This document shows positions 35,301 to 45,201 of a DNA stretch of 64,000 nt, piece by piece. This DNA is from Enoplolaimus lenunculus (taxonomy: Eukaryota > Nematoda > Enoplea > Enoplida > Thoracostomopsidae), in assembly GCA_030248215.1 (NCBI GenBank), contig JASANG010000605.1, forward strand, positions 217,782-281,781. The letters run 5' to 3'. The position numbers and the translations under genes were made by a program. The notes beneath the pieces are model-generated. The model was not told the origin of the DNA and ran no database searches. It saw only the letters and a program-made list of their open reading frames with translations. Numbering within the stretch: the stretch's first letter is position 1; every line of letters begins with the position of its first letter.

Positions 35301-38300
35301 ACTGGCATTTGTTGCGTTGTGACGCCAAATGTTGCACTGGGTTGACCCAAACTTCCATATGATGTTGAGTTGCGATCAACAGGACTTTTACACTGATCTG
35401 GATTGTTATCGTCATCGAGCAAATATTCCAAAAAACTTGGCGATCTAAATTTAATAAAAAACAAAACGTCGAGTTAGCAGCACGACTTTGACGAAATTTT
35501 TGTGTTGAATTGAGCTGGAAAGGTAGCAACTACTGGCGGCACTGGCATTTTCATGAAGGAGGGGATGGGTCATTCTGTTTTTGTACTTTGGGTATAATTT
35601 TTTTATGTTTCCATTTGTGCTTATAAAAATCATCTGTATACAAAACATTTAGTGATTTTGGGAGGATTTTCCGAAACAACTTGATATGTTATGAATACGA
35701 AGTCATATTAAACAATGCAATATTGTTACTACCAGACTTTACTTTAGCTATCACGTAAGGTGCAACCGGAGCTGAAAAATACCGGCGCCGGAACTGAAGG
35801 TCACCAAATTTGCCGGAGCCGCATCTGAAGGTCAATAAAATTCACTTGATCCGAAGTGAAGTGAAATTAGGCAGTTTTCACCAGTAGCAGATCCAGGAAC
35901 TTCTAAACGGCGGGGGGATGTCCGAGAAACAATAGCGGAAAAAACTGGCGAGAGAAGCGATTAAGAAGCCGACAGCCATTTTAATGCTAAGCCTTAAGAC
36001 AACATCTTGATTGTAATACCTGTTCGGCGAGGGAGTTAGGCTAGAATGGCCCCGTTTGAATCTGCAACCGGTTTATACAATGTTACGTAATTTGCTGATC
36101 TTACCAATATCTGTGATGTGTTTTCAAAAATTTTAGTTTTTGGTTTATTTTCCAAGACCAAACCTGAAAGTCGCCTAACTTATACAACGATACAGTTTTG
36201 TAAAAGTATAAAAAACGCAGAAATTCTACTGAAGCCGGAGCCAGAGGTCGACATTCTGTCTGAGCCGAACCCTGACACAGATATTAATTCGGTTGTACCG
36301 TGTTATCACGCGCTATGGCTATATTTAACTTTTCTGCAGCGCAAATCTTTGAAATTTATATTCTAAAATAAGCAATTTGTTCAAAAATAAATCAAAGATC
36401 GCCATAAATAGCCAAATACTGAACCAAATTGGAACGTTCTGCGCAACCACATCACTAATTATACTGAACTTAAATTGATATCTTCTCATTACTGTTGTGC
36501 TGTTCAAATATTACACTTTCAACCATACTGTTACGAAATCAACACGGCAGATCCAGGATTTTCAGTTAGAGGATACTCTTTCGCATGTTTTGAAATTCAA
36601 GAATATTTCAAATAAGGTATACGTTGCAAGTATTATCAATACTAAAGATTCAATATTTTTCCACACTTATTTTACAGCCGGGTAATTAATTCAGGATTCG
36701 CTCACAGCACATTTCTTTCCCACTATCAAATTCAAAAATTTCCAGTTGTTATTACTATTTGTACGGACGGACACATTCCCATTCGTTAATTCAACGCGAC
36801 CAACATCGTTTTATATGTTGAACCAATAGTGGATGAGCACTCTTAGACAAGAGTGTGCAACTCTTGGGTTTCTGCATAGTACAAATGTACCACCGGGCGT
36901 TGTGTTTTTAGCCGACCCACCCACCCCTCTTTGTTTTGAGGGGGGTCCTTGTCACACGCATTAACCCTAAATCAAAATATAACCGGATTATTTTGTTGCC
37001 GGATACATAAAGTGTCATCGTTCGCACAGGTTTTACCCCCTCTAAATACGAGAGGGTTCGGCCAAATACGCAACGCGTGCCGGGTACATTTTTTCAACAC
37101 AGAATGTACCCAATTGCATACTCTTGTTGAAGTATGCATCATCCACTCGTGTCGATACTTATGTTTAAACCCCAGACTTTTTCAAATTAATATTCGATTT
37201 TGTAAAACTTTGGTTTCCGATTCCGAACTTATCCAAGGTGCTCATCTACAAGAACAAGGAAAATTTTTCTTAAAATTTCTTTAATGCTGTGTAAGAAATA
37301 AAGCATGACGGATATCCATTGGGTTCGCCCTTCGCCCTACGTTTTTGCGGCCTGGTCGTTATTAAATCCGATGCATGAGAGATAAGAGTACGCCGTTTCC
37401 TCGACCATTTTATTGTCTGCTTACAAACTTACACAGAGTAGCGCAAAAAAAGATGAAGCGACTTACAAATTGTGCAAAAATATGTAATTTTAACTCTACA
37501 TGCCCTGGTACATTTTGCCCTTGCTTATTTTCGATAAGTTCCATACTCTTGTCTTAAGAAAGCATCTCAGGACCGTAGTCAGCTCAACCTGCTAGGTCAG
37601 CCAAAACAGTTTTAAGAACGACATGCCGTTGAAATAACAAGCTCGTAAACGGAGCTAAAACTTTTCAAGGGGGCCCAAAATTTTTCTATGGGAGCTAAGT
37701 CCCACTGATGGTGTTTGACGAGGGGTCGGATCGAACCTTATTTGGACTTACCCATGAAACGGTGAAAACAGTTCAATTGTTGAACTGGAAGGCATTGAAT
37801 CAGGACGATCGTCGTATTCGTCAGTTGTTGCATTTCCGCCAACCGCACCGGCGCCATCTTTGCCTTTATCGCCGCTGCTTCGGTTACGGTTTGTATCATC
37901 ATTTGTTTTTGTTCTCATTTCGCCAGTTGCACTAATGCTGTTATCGGTCGAAACAAACGGCACCATTTCATCATGTGATACTTGCGAGCAACCAGATACG
38001 TGACCAAACAATGAATGAGTAGATGAATCGCTAGGCGAACATGCTTCAAACCAATTGTCTACGTTCGAATATGCGCTTTCTGGCCGTGAACCTTCCGGCT
38101 GACCGGTTTGTTGTTGATTACTGTTGCTGTTGTTGCTGCTGATGCTTACAGCTCTACAAGATAGTGTTTGGTCCCGATTTGTCTTCGCCAACTCTGCTTC
38201 AATACCCAAACTTTTCGCCTCTGCACTGTACAATTCCGGCGTTGTTGTAGGTGTCTCAGTTTCGTTCACCGCCTTTGGCTCTCTATTCGCACCACTGTTA

Positions 38301-38626
38301 TCGTTAAAACTGTCGTTTATTTGAGCATCACTCGGGTTATCTTCGCAAACACTCTTATCACTGCAATCTTCAATCGCAGCAGATCGGCAAACACCTTCGG
38401 TATAATTCAAAATTGTCGGTGTTAGCATTGGTCGTGGCAAAGTTGCGACGCTATCGCGGACAATACCGCCGCCGTTATTTTCGTGCTGTATACAACTTTC
38501 AAACCAACCGGATGTCGCTGCGGCCCAATTTGTGACCCGTTGGGTTGAATGACACTCGTCAAGCGCTGCTGATGCCGCGACAACACTGGTAATTGATGAA
38601 ATTTCCATGTTTGATTTGATGACCAT
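26215..38626 (-). CDS. meioc: MEIOC-like meiosis coiled-coil protein, six-exon gene
   Basis: Exons in transcript order: 38626-37752, 35444-31800, 30411-30327, 29383-29249, 27484-27334, 26363-26215. Each junction is GT-AG with matching phase, giving 1679 residues. Residues ~1508-1665 follow the conserved C-terminal coiled-coil domain of MEIOC block by block: CEQYRLLERERKK, TEAELARHNLGKK, IPRLPAAP, DRLLVDYFREHAR, VITLLSKMETLR, VRKARSQLW. In mammals MEIOC binds the helicase YTHDC2 and keeps germ cells in the meiotic programme; fly Bam-Bgcn is a comparable pair. The first ~1500 residues look disordered: Asn/Ser-rich, two Gln-rich stretches, a poly-Ala run and a Pro run. By memory the vertebrate protein is near 950 residues, so this one is unusually long. 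Every intron holds a repeat. Function in this animal is inferred from the domain only. Confidence 0.9.
26400..26735. repeat. TACTTAAG-rich inverted-repeat element in meioc intron 5
   Basis: 26420-26490 has stepwise TACTTAAGTA, GTAATTACTT and AAATACTTAAG words. 26655-26725 has the inverse series ending GAAAATGCACTG. A decayed DNA transposon with short subterminal repeats is the simplest reading; the exact ends are unclear. Confidence 0.5.
27334..27484 (-). CDS. meioc: meioc exon 5
   Basis: The acceptor is CGTTTCAG|GTG and the donor CAAAG|GTCAGT; 50 codons plus one base. It encodes VITLLSKMETLRDEELPAAI, then a helix through NSMKVWLENLKTVQQSRN. This matches the second half of the MEIOC domain, with a short acidic end that differs from vertebrates as I recall them. 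Confidence 0.92.
27527..27696. mobile_element. GC-rich inverted-repeat element in meioc intron 4
   Basis: The ends are inverted: AAGGGTTACGCTGTGC on the left and GTACAGTGCAACCCTAA on the right. Inside, ~27570-27685 is about three-quarters G+C, built from GCGC, GCCGG and GCGGC words, in an otherwise AT-rich intron. It is non-coding and lies only ~40 bp from an exon acceptor. Confidence 0.65.
29249..29383 (-). CDS. meioc: meioc exon 4
   Basis: The acceptor is GTTTTTAG|ACT and the donor GCTAGA|GTAAGT; exactly 45 codons. It encodes TEAELARHNLGKK, then VPIPRLPAAP and LDRLLVDYFREHAR. This is the most conserved block of the family and the decisive evidence for identity. It is too short and too spliced to show as a long open frame. 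Confidence 0.94.
29755..30198. mobile_element. Family G TA-flanked element in meioc intron 3
   Basis: The ends are CTGTATTGACCCGAATAAG and its inverse, with TA at 29753-29754 and 30199-30200. It is non-coding and 444 bp. TA targets and CTGTA ends suggest a Tc1/mariner (pogo/Tigger-like) non-autonomous element. Relatives are at 48416-48796, 50640-50941 and ~52385-52576. Confidence 0.85.
30327..30411 (-). CDS. meioc: meioc exon 3, coiled-coil domain start
   Basis: The acceptor is GTTTCAG|G and the donor AAAAAG|GTATGT; 85 bp. It encodes KGTPAYELQVRLEESCEQY followed by RLLERERKK, the start of the MEIOC C-terminal helix. The single leading base completes the AG|G arginine codon from exon 2. Confidence 0.92.
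30682..31505. repeat. Intronic satellite, ~174-bp unit, about five units
   Basis: The word CGGTTTTGGAGGTTTGTAAAC (or variants) recurs at about 30733, 30907, 31062, 31199 and 31373, giving spacings near 174, 155, 137 and 174. Each unit also has AATTTATTCAGATTCC and GCTAATATGCAAAT. It fills most of meioc intron 2. Confidence 0.85.
31800..35444 (-). CDS. meioc: meioc exon 2, long low-complexity exon
   Basis: The acceptor is AAATTTAG|A and the donor ATGAG|GTAATG. It has 1214 full codons plus split codons at both ends. The open frame runs a few codons past the acceptor to an ATG at 35464, but that ATG is intronic. Gln-rich stretches lie at residues ~1031-1076 and ~1122-1159 (33095-33230 and 32845-32955), encoded mainly by CAA. 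A poly-Ala run (32065-32130) and a proline run (31860-31895) precede the donor. Open frames on the opposite strand are shadows of these repeats. Confidence 0.92.
35756..36302. mobile_element. Old family C element in meioc intron 1
   Basis: It runs from TAAGGTGCAACCGG to CGGTTGTACCGTG. The flanks CTATCACG (35748-35755) and TTATCACG (36303-36310) match at seven of eight bases. An unrelated block near 35885-36065 (GTAGCAGATCCAGGAAC at its left) appears inserted in it. Confidence 0.75.
36827..37152. mobile_element. Inverted-repeat element with long arms in meioc intron 1
   Basis: The left arm reads GTGGATGAGCACTCTTAGAC, then ACAAATGTACCACCGGGCG. The right arm is its inverse, with GCCGGGTACATTTTTTC and AAGTATGCATCATCCACTC. 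The arms are about 80 bp and imperfect. It is non-coding; the family is not assigned. Confidence 0.65.
37560..37705. mobile_element. Family E fragment in meioc intron 1
   Basis: It opens CCGTAGTCAGCTCAACCTGC and contains GGGGGCCCAAAATTTTTC, matching family E interiors. It ends close (~50 bp) to the exon 1 donor. Confidence 0.5.
37752..38626 (-). CDS. meioc: meioc exon 1, start exon
   Basis: The ATG at 38626 is preceded in frame by a stop, with no acceptor between them, so this is the likely start. It encodes 291 residues and ends CATGG|GTAAGT with two bases over. The protein is low-complexity and Ser/Thr/Asn-rich. It carries two near-identical short motifs, WFESC (41-45) and WFEAC (192-196). 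A downstream ATG at residue 7 is an alternative start. Confidence 0.85.
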
Positions 38627-38747
38627 TGAAATGCGTTTATCGACTTTCTCTCGCGTGTTAATCGATTAATTTCTCAAACGATTCGTAAACTGCCTGCCTA
38701 ATGCGCTTGGTCGTTAGCTGGCAAAGTGCTAGCGAATTCTATTTAGG

Positions 38748-38789
38748 CTTTATATATTTTTACCTTAAAAGGGGTATAAAACAACCAAT
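38748..38789 (-). promoter_or_regulatory. Candidate meioc core promoter
   Basis: A minus-strand TATATAAAG lies at 38756-38748, about 120 bp before the start codon. A CCAAT word (top strand, 38785-38789) lies ~30 bp further upstream. Placement fits a TATA promoter with transcription starting near 38720. This is sequence-only support. Confidence 0.35.
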
Positions 38790-38799
38790 GCGGTCGTTT

Positions 38800-41090
38800 C
38801 AACTCACGTTTAATAATCTATTATTAAGCTTAGTACGCTTTTACTGTGACGTACGACTCGCTGAACTGAAGCTTGCCGTTTATATTTAATCTGTTAATGA
38901 GAAATTTATATGTACTCTATTGCTGACGTTATTCGGTTTCTTTGCTAAATTTGAGACGAACTAAAAGTGAGGCTTTAGCGTTAAATAATACGGATTATAA
39001 GCGTTGATTAACTTTATTAAGATGTTATAGTCAGAGTACGTGTCAGCTTATTTTCCAAGCATTAATACAGTATTATCCGTGCATAAAATGGGTTCAATAT
39101 GGTACAATGGTTAATGTCATACGGATCGCTAGGGGATAGTAATCTAAAACACAATGCGAAACGCTTGAAATGCTCTATTTAATTTAGGGGAACAATGTAT
39201 ATACTTAAAATAGTCCTGCAATTTTGTAACGTTTTGAATATGGATTTGTAGCGGTTTGTAGTGTTTGAGTCCGGAGACAATAGCTGTCTAAGAAAGTCAG
39301 ACTAATCACAAGACAACTAACAATTTACTTGAAAATCGTGCGAATATCCAAATATCATTATTCAGAACGAATTATGCGATGTTTACAAGGCCCGTTGTCG
39401 GATCAACATGCCGGAGTGGGACGTTAAATTTAGAACAGGCGCATTCAAGGATTTCGTATGAATTTAGAAATCGGGCTGAAACATTTCTAGGCGAACGTAA
39501 TATTTTTCCAGTGGACTCAGACCACCTAGCTTCTTCTGGATACTGGTCGGTGGTTAAGGTTTAGCAACCGATATATTACTTGTGGACCAATTTTTGTACC
39601 AATAGCTGTTCAAGTTGCCGGCGCGTAACCAAGATTTTCAATTAGATAGAGGTCTTTTAATCCCTTTATCCATAAAATTCCGGTGTTCAACTACGATACA
39701 ACTGTGCCATTGTTTCACTAAGCGACAAATTCACAAATACAAACGCAAAGCCCCGTTAATTTTCTGTAAAACCCCAAAGAAGCGTCCCTAAGCTTCTCCA
39801 AAAATAGCCTCGCTAGAATTGACTATCTCCGGTTAACTCCAATAATCTCCACAAACCCGAGTTACATCCCCAGTTATCTCCCCAAATACCCCCGGTTACT
39901 CCGCCCGAGGCTCTGCGCGCCCTGCAACGCGATAGGTAATAAATGTTCTACTTCTGGATTCGCTCACATACAGCTTCCGTGAGTGTAATCTAGCTAGATC
40001 GGAACTTAAATGCAACTCACAAAACCCACAATAAATGCGCAGTATGAAAATATTGCTGAAACTAAAAAGACACTCAAAATCGCCGCAAACTGTAACTTTT
40101 TAACTCAAGAATGATTATGAGGGCTGGCTACTCGAACCACCGTACTGATTTATGAGTGGCACAGCCACCTACACCTTGTATACACCCCGGAGAGTTACGT
40201 TTAAGCCTATTGATGACTGAACCAAAATTAAAAATGTAACTTAAAATAACGGCTCAAAAATATTTAAGTATACCGGTAAAGTGACCCTTTAAATATTTTT
40301 TTGATCACAAAACGGATATGACTCATAACGCGGCTTCCTTTGCTACAGGAAGCCAACTATTATGAGACCTTAGTGCTCGGATAACCGATATACGTTGTTT
40401 TCGTGCAATCTATATATCTTCTATATATAAAAGGAACGAAAGTAAACTACGTTATTTCCGTAGATTATGATTGAAAATACTCATGTTAAGACCAAAGGCG
40501 ATGCGCAAGATTTTTTATAAGAAATAAAATATATTTATTACGAAAACGCGTTGTCGAGCAGCATTTTGTGCCATTTTTAAGTTTTCAATGTTGTCCAAAA
40601 TCCAGCGAAGCAGAAAAGTCGCGGAAAACTAAGCATTTTAACATTGTTTCTTGTGTTTCCCATAGCAGTAGTTCTTGTAAATGTTTCGCTGGAACATAGT
40701 CCCAGATGTTCCTGATGTCAGTTTAAACTGACAATATAAAAATTCAATGTAAAATAGTCCATATTGCACAATTCTGAAAAGTACGCTTATTTCACTTTAT
40801 ACGTAATGACATACAACCAAACCAAATATTGCGGTGCCGTTTAAATCGTCTGACTTGGGTAGATCTGAGCTAACTACAAGTGTCTGTCCACTAAAGCCTA
40901 AGCCCATGCCTAAACGTAAGTCGAAATATATCAGCCTTAGTCTGTCCAGTCTCCAGTAGTAAGCCTCTATAATTGACACGGTTCATTGCAATCTATACTT
41001 TGCTTAGCCTGGTCAACAGAGTTTTCGTGAAATATAACACAGCCCCGCAACTACGAAATGTTAACAGACGGTGGCAAGAACATTTTACAA
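38800..41090. other. Intergenic, nothing recognised
   Basis: No exon, tRNA-like sequence or clear element end was found. A C-rich interval (39770-39910: repeated CCCCAGTTATCTCC-like words) stands out slightly. TTAGGC-like words occur at 40890-40920. Confidence 0.4.
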
Positions 41091-41093
41091 AGG

Positions 41094-41256
41094 CGGGCCC
41101 GTACCCAGCTTGGGGCAAGGGGGTTCAGCTCACATGGCAGAATTCTGCTTCCCCCTTAGAAAATTTTTAAACCTTGCTTGCAAGTCATCAAAAACCATTG
41201 TATGCCCCTCCTGAAAATTTCTTAACTTTCAGCAAGGCGAGCTGGCTACGAGCCTG
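41094..41256. mobile_element. Family E inverted-repeat element
   Basis: It starts CGGGCCCGTACCCAGC and ends GAGCTGGCTACGAGCCTG. The inner sequence (TTGCTTGCAAGTCATCAAAAA, CCCCTCCTGAAA) is shared with copies at 44569, 57218, 57513, 58697 and 59214. It is non-coding. Confidence 0.7.
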
Positions 41257-43127
41257 TAGAGTAGGCAGCGAAATCGTTTCCAGCCTAGAATTACTTTAGC
41301 GCTGTTCAAAAATTTTCAGGCCAGAAGGCGAATAAGCCAGAATCATATCAATGTAAACCAAGGCCAAAAAATATTTTATGTTTGCTATCGCATGTGTCTG
41401 TCAATAATATCAGTTTTTGCTCATTTGGACTAAACGCAACTATTTGATACTAGGAGCACGGATAATTTGAGAAAGTAGCGAATATAGGATAGTCTGCTGT
41501 GGGAAGGGAGGATACAGTTGTGTTTCCAAATTTGATAGTTTTAAAGCGCGTTTTTAGCAAATTTTTCGATATATTAAGATTGACCAATTGGTGTCGAAGG
41601 CGCAAAATTTTTGAGCTCGTGTTGTACCATCGCCAAAATTTAACTTGTTTGGCTAAGGATAGCAAACACATTGTGAGCTTCAGATGAACCATTTGCATCG
41701 CAAAACTTTCAGCACAGCACGGCCGGTGTGAGCGTTCATCTCACATCCCTAACAAAATGCGACCGGAAATAAATTTGCCAGATATCGGAATCGGATAAGG
41801 ATAGTAAATTTTTCGCGGAACCTGATATTAACCGGATACAGCATCTAAACTTATGCGCTGGTTAAAGTATTTATGTTTAGTGAAATAGAATTGTTTGTTT
41901 GAATTTTCATTTTTACTTCAGTTTGTCAAAACTTGAACATCTTCGTTCGCCTAAAAATACAATCGCAGCAAAATGTTAACGACGATCACTTATAAAAACA
42001 GTTTTATGAAATTTGGAACCACCGCCGTTAATATCAGGCATCTTCTGGCTGGTTTATACCGGATACTGGAACCCGATACGACTGTCGGTTTTTACCGGAT
42101 AGTAAACCGCATCCGAATATCCAGTCGCACACTGACATATATACATACGTATATGCTATTTTACAGCAATCTATAAACGCAAGCGTCTATAAATCAACGT
42201 TCTTTTCGCAAATATAATCACACTGTAAGAACTAAAAAACTATTGGCTCGCCGCCACGCCTCAACACTCTGTCTGTCGTAACCTCCAAAGAGAAAAACAC
42301 GAAGCCAAACATTCCCTGATGACACTGACTGGCTGTATCTGGCAACTATGAACACAACCAAATTCAACATATACAAGCAGTTGCGAACAGTTTAGTTCAA
42401 AAAAAGCTTCAAAAACCATCAAAATCGTCAAAAAAGGAAAATAAAACAACACAGCCAAGCCGCGGCGATGTTTCTGTTGTCGTTTGTCGAGTTCAGGAAT
42501 AAAATGTACGTAGTTGCTGTATACAGCTGGAAATGTATAGAAATGCGACAATGTTTTAAGATATCAGGGGGAATACAAGAGAACGGGGTGAGATAGAAAG
42601 TATATATCCCTCCGGACATTTCTGAGGAGACCAGAAAAATGCACCTTGATCAGGATTTAGAATAAAACAATAGAATCTTAGAGGTGGCAAGAATTGTTTT
42701 GAATCACATATACGCTCCCGAAATTTAATTGCTGGTTTACACTCCTATAAAGTATATATGGCTATATTATACAAAGGTATGATTTATTGTGGTTGTTTAG
42801 CAAGCATCGGGTGTCTCAGGCTGGCAAAGCCAACATTTCATTTCGGGGGAATAAACTTTATGTGACAACTTTTTACGAGCGAATTTTTTTTACTCTACGA
42901 ACCAGTCGGTTTATTCTAAAGCCTGTGCGCAAAAGTACCGTTTTTCTAGTGTCGAGAAACTTTGGGGATGAACAAGTTTACGGTCCTGTAGAAGGAAATA
43001 GCACCGGAGCATTTTAGGGTGACATCCAAAATTCTAGAGTGAGATCCCTTCCGATGATCAAAATTTTTGCTCAACTTTTTTGTTTAAAATCTTGTTAGGG
43101 TTGGGCACCTGTTTAGGGTGCGGCAAA
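41257..43127. other. Intergenic with a CCGGATA-type remnant
   Basis: 41779-42133 holds GGAATCGGATAAGGAT and later ATACCGGATACTGGAACC / CATCCGAATATCC, a decayed element akin to family C. Overlapping open frames on both strands at 41450-41698 and 42261-42619 have no family support. Confidence 0.35.
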
Positions 43128-43292
43128 GCGCGTAGCCAGCTCACCTTGCTAGGGGGGTTAAAAATTTTTCAGGAGGGCAGTCAAGTTTTTTTAATCGCTT
43201 ACAAGCAAGATTGAAAATTTGCTAGGAAGGGCCAAAATATTTCCGGGGGGGGGGGGGGTTGAGCCCTCCTGGACCCCCTTGGCTACGGGCCC
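43128..43292. mobile_element. Family E element with a long G run
   Basis: It starts CGTAGCCAGCTCACC and ends CCTTGGCTACGGGCC, with inverted ends. An unbroken run of ~15 G lies at about 43244-43258, either a mutation hotspot or a sequencing artefact. Confidence 0.72.
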
Positions 43293-43880
43293 GGGTGTGG
43301 CTCCAAAATGGGATACTGGAGTGGCTGCTCCGGCCTTGGAAGAGCATCGTGAATGGGTGTTGTATCACGCGTACAATAAAAGTTAAAACAGTCAAATAAT
43401 TTTCACTAATTTTCACAATGAAAAATATCTTTGCTGTCAATATTTTTGTACTATATAACTGAGTTTTCCATCAAATAATTTGCGTTGGCGTTATTAGGTA
43501 ATACTGAAACTACATAGCTAGTTGATTTAATACTCAGAAACAAAATTCAAAACATGTTTTCGTCAAATTTCATCTCAAACTGGTTAAATTCTCACATTCT
43601 TCTACTATGGCTTGGCCAAAAATCCCGACCGAATCTTTGAGCGTGTGTCAACCCAACGGCGCCACCACGGTGGGCATTGGGGAGCCGTGCTCTATCAAAT
43701 TCGGCTGGTATCCCCAAATAGACTCGGTCTAAAAAATAAATCTTGAATTACAATTGTATGGGTGCCCCAAAATTATTCGGTGCCCACAAATATAATTATC
43801 GTAATTTTGGCAAAAAATGGAACGAAAACATATAAATTTCATAACAACACAATTCCTAAAATTGAAAACACTGTTAGTAC

Positions 43881-44055
43881 CAATGGCGGATCCATGGGGG
43901 TGGCCACCCCGGCCGTGCCCCCCCCCAACAGCATCTCGACAAAAATTATATAGCAATTTTGTGACAATAGTTCGTGGTTTGTGTATGGGTCAAAAGTAAG
44001 TTTATTACCTGTGAAATTTTGGGCCCTCCATTTTAAGAGCCTGGATCCGCCACTG
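43881..44055. mobile_element. Family D hAT-type MITE, perfect duplication
   Basis: It starts CAATGGCGGATCCATGG and ends CCTGGATCCGCCACTG. The flanks are GTTAGTAC at 43873-43880 and 44056-44063, identical. The interior has CAACAGCATCTCGAC and AAAAATTATATAGC. The ends resemble the Zaphod/Tip100 branch of hAT from general knowledge. Confidence 0.9.
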
Positions 44056-44568
44056 GTTAGTACAATACAAAATCAAGCGTCATCCATTAAATGAAAAATT
44101 AAGCGCGCGAACGAAACGAACATAATTTCTATTATGATAAATTATATTTTTTTAAAACTACAATGCTATATACCACCACCTACCGTCCAAAATATCCGCC
44201 GACAGAAATCAAACTATTTTGCCTTTTTACGGCAGTTCCCTATCGTATGGTATATCGACAGAATCCCACGCTGGATCAATGTTTAAAATTTACAATTATT
44301 GTGATTGTCATCCTCATTACTTAAAAAATTTTAAAAATTCAAATTTTTTAAGGTTCAACGCAGATTGCCAACCTGATTGGCAGTATGATAGTTGACCAAT
44401 GATTCGATTTCGATAATTAAATTTTTTTTCAAATTTATTAATTGCCATTTTGTTCTTTATTGATGCTAAACATTATTAAGCGAGTTTGAGTTTCGTTGTC
44501 AGTATCTGCAAAACCGGAACAGGAAACAAAATCATAACGCAATATTCTACACGGAACGCGGGTCCGTA

Positions 44569-44716
44569 GCCAAGCGGAGGGGGCAGGAGGGCTCAGCCCC
44601 CTGAACAAATTTTGGCACCCCCAGAAGATTTTCAATTTTTCTTGTAAGTCGTGTGAAAACATTTGAATGCCCATCCTGAAAAATGTTTGAAGGTGAGCTG
44701 GCTACCGGCTGACTGA
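44569..44716. mobile_element. Family E inverted-repeat element
   Basis: It starts GCGGGTCCGTAGCCAAG and ends GTGAGCTGGCTACCGGCTG. The interior has GGGCTCAGCCCCCTG and a TTTTCTTGTAAGTCGTGTG stretch. It is non-coding. Confidence 0.7.
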
Positions 44717-44948
44717 CCGGGATTGCTCGACATCTAAAAAACAGTAGGCTGATCTAGTTTATCAGCATTTTTTACACTGTACTGTGACATGATGAGGGAT
44801 ATGCACAGAAAAGTCACCCTTTTAACTCGATACTCTGTTTCTGACATGATAATTCGCCTGATAACCATATCGTCAGCGCACCAAAAATTATTTCTGACAG
44901 TTTCAGCAAGATCTGAACGATAACGCATTTAAAATTCATAAAACAATC

Positions 44949-45193
44949 GGCCCATGTATAGAAAGGGTCCGGATCGTTTTCCGAAGGGGGCTGCAATAGA
45001 GTCAGTTTACGCTTTAGACTAAATTTTTTGCTTAGGCTTAGGCTTAGGTTTGGGAATAGGCTCATCACTACGCTTAGGCTTAGGTAGGCTTAGGCTTAGG
45101 CTTATGTTTAGGATTAGGCTCATCCCTACGATTACGCTTAGGCTTACGAATATGCTTATACTACTGTTCCGGTCCATTTTCTATACATAGGCC
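44949..45193. mobile_element. Family F element with the longest TTAGGC array
   Basis: It starts GGCCCATGTATAGAAAGGG and ends TTCTATACATAGGCC. The flanks AAACAATC (44941-44948) and AAAAAATC (45194-45201) match at seven of eight. At least eight TTAGGC units, in several short runs, lie at 45025-45150. This copy shows best that the array belongs to the transposon. Confidence 0.88.
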
Positions 45194-45201
45194 AAAAAAT
45201 C

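Noticed and set aside
31822-35301. Many plus-strand open frames opposite MEIOC exon 2 (poly-Leu, poly-Val products)
   Set aside because: They are mirror images of the Gln/Ala/Pro repeats on the coding strand and have no independent support.
35444-35464. ATG at 35464 as the start of a 1222-residue protein
   Set aside because: It lies upstream of a good acceptor (AAATTTAG) whose phase matches the donor at 37752; the preceding codons are intronic.
41450-41698. Opposed open frames of 62 and 82 codons
   Set aside because: No family similarity and no splice sites giving a longer frame; probably chance.
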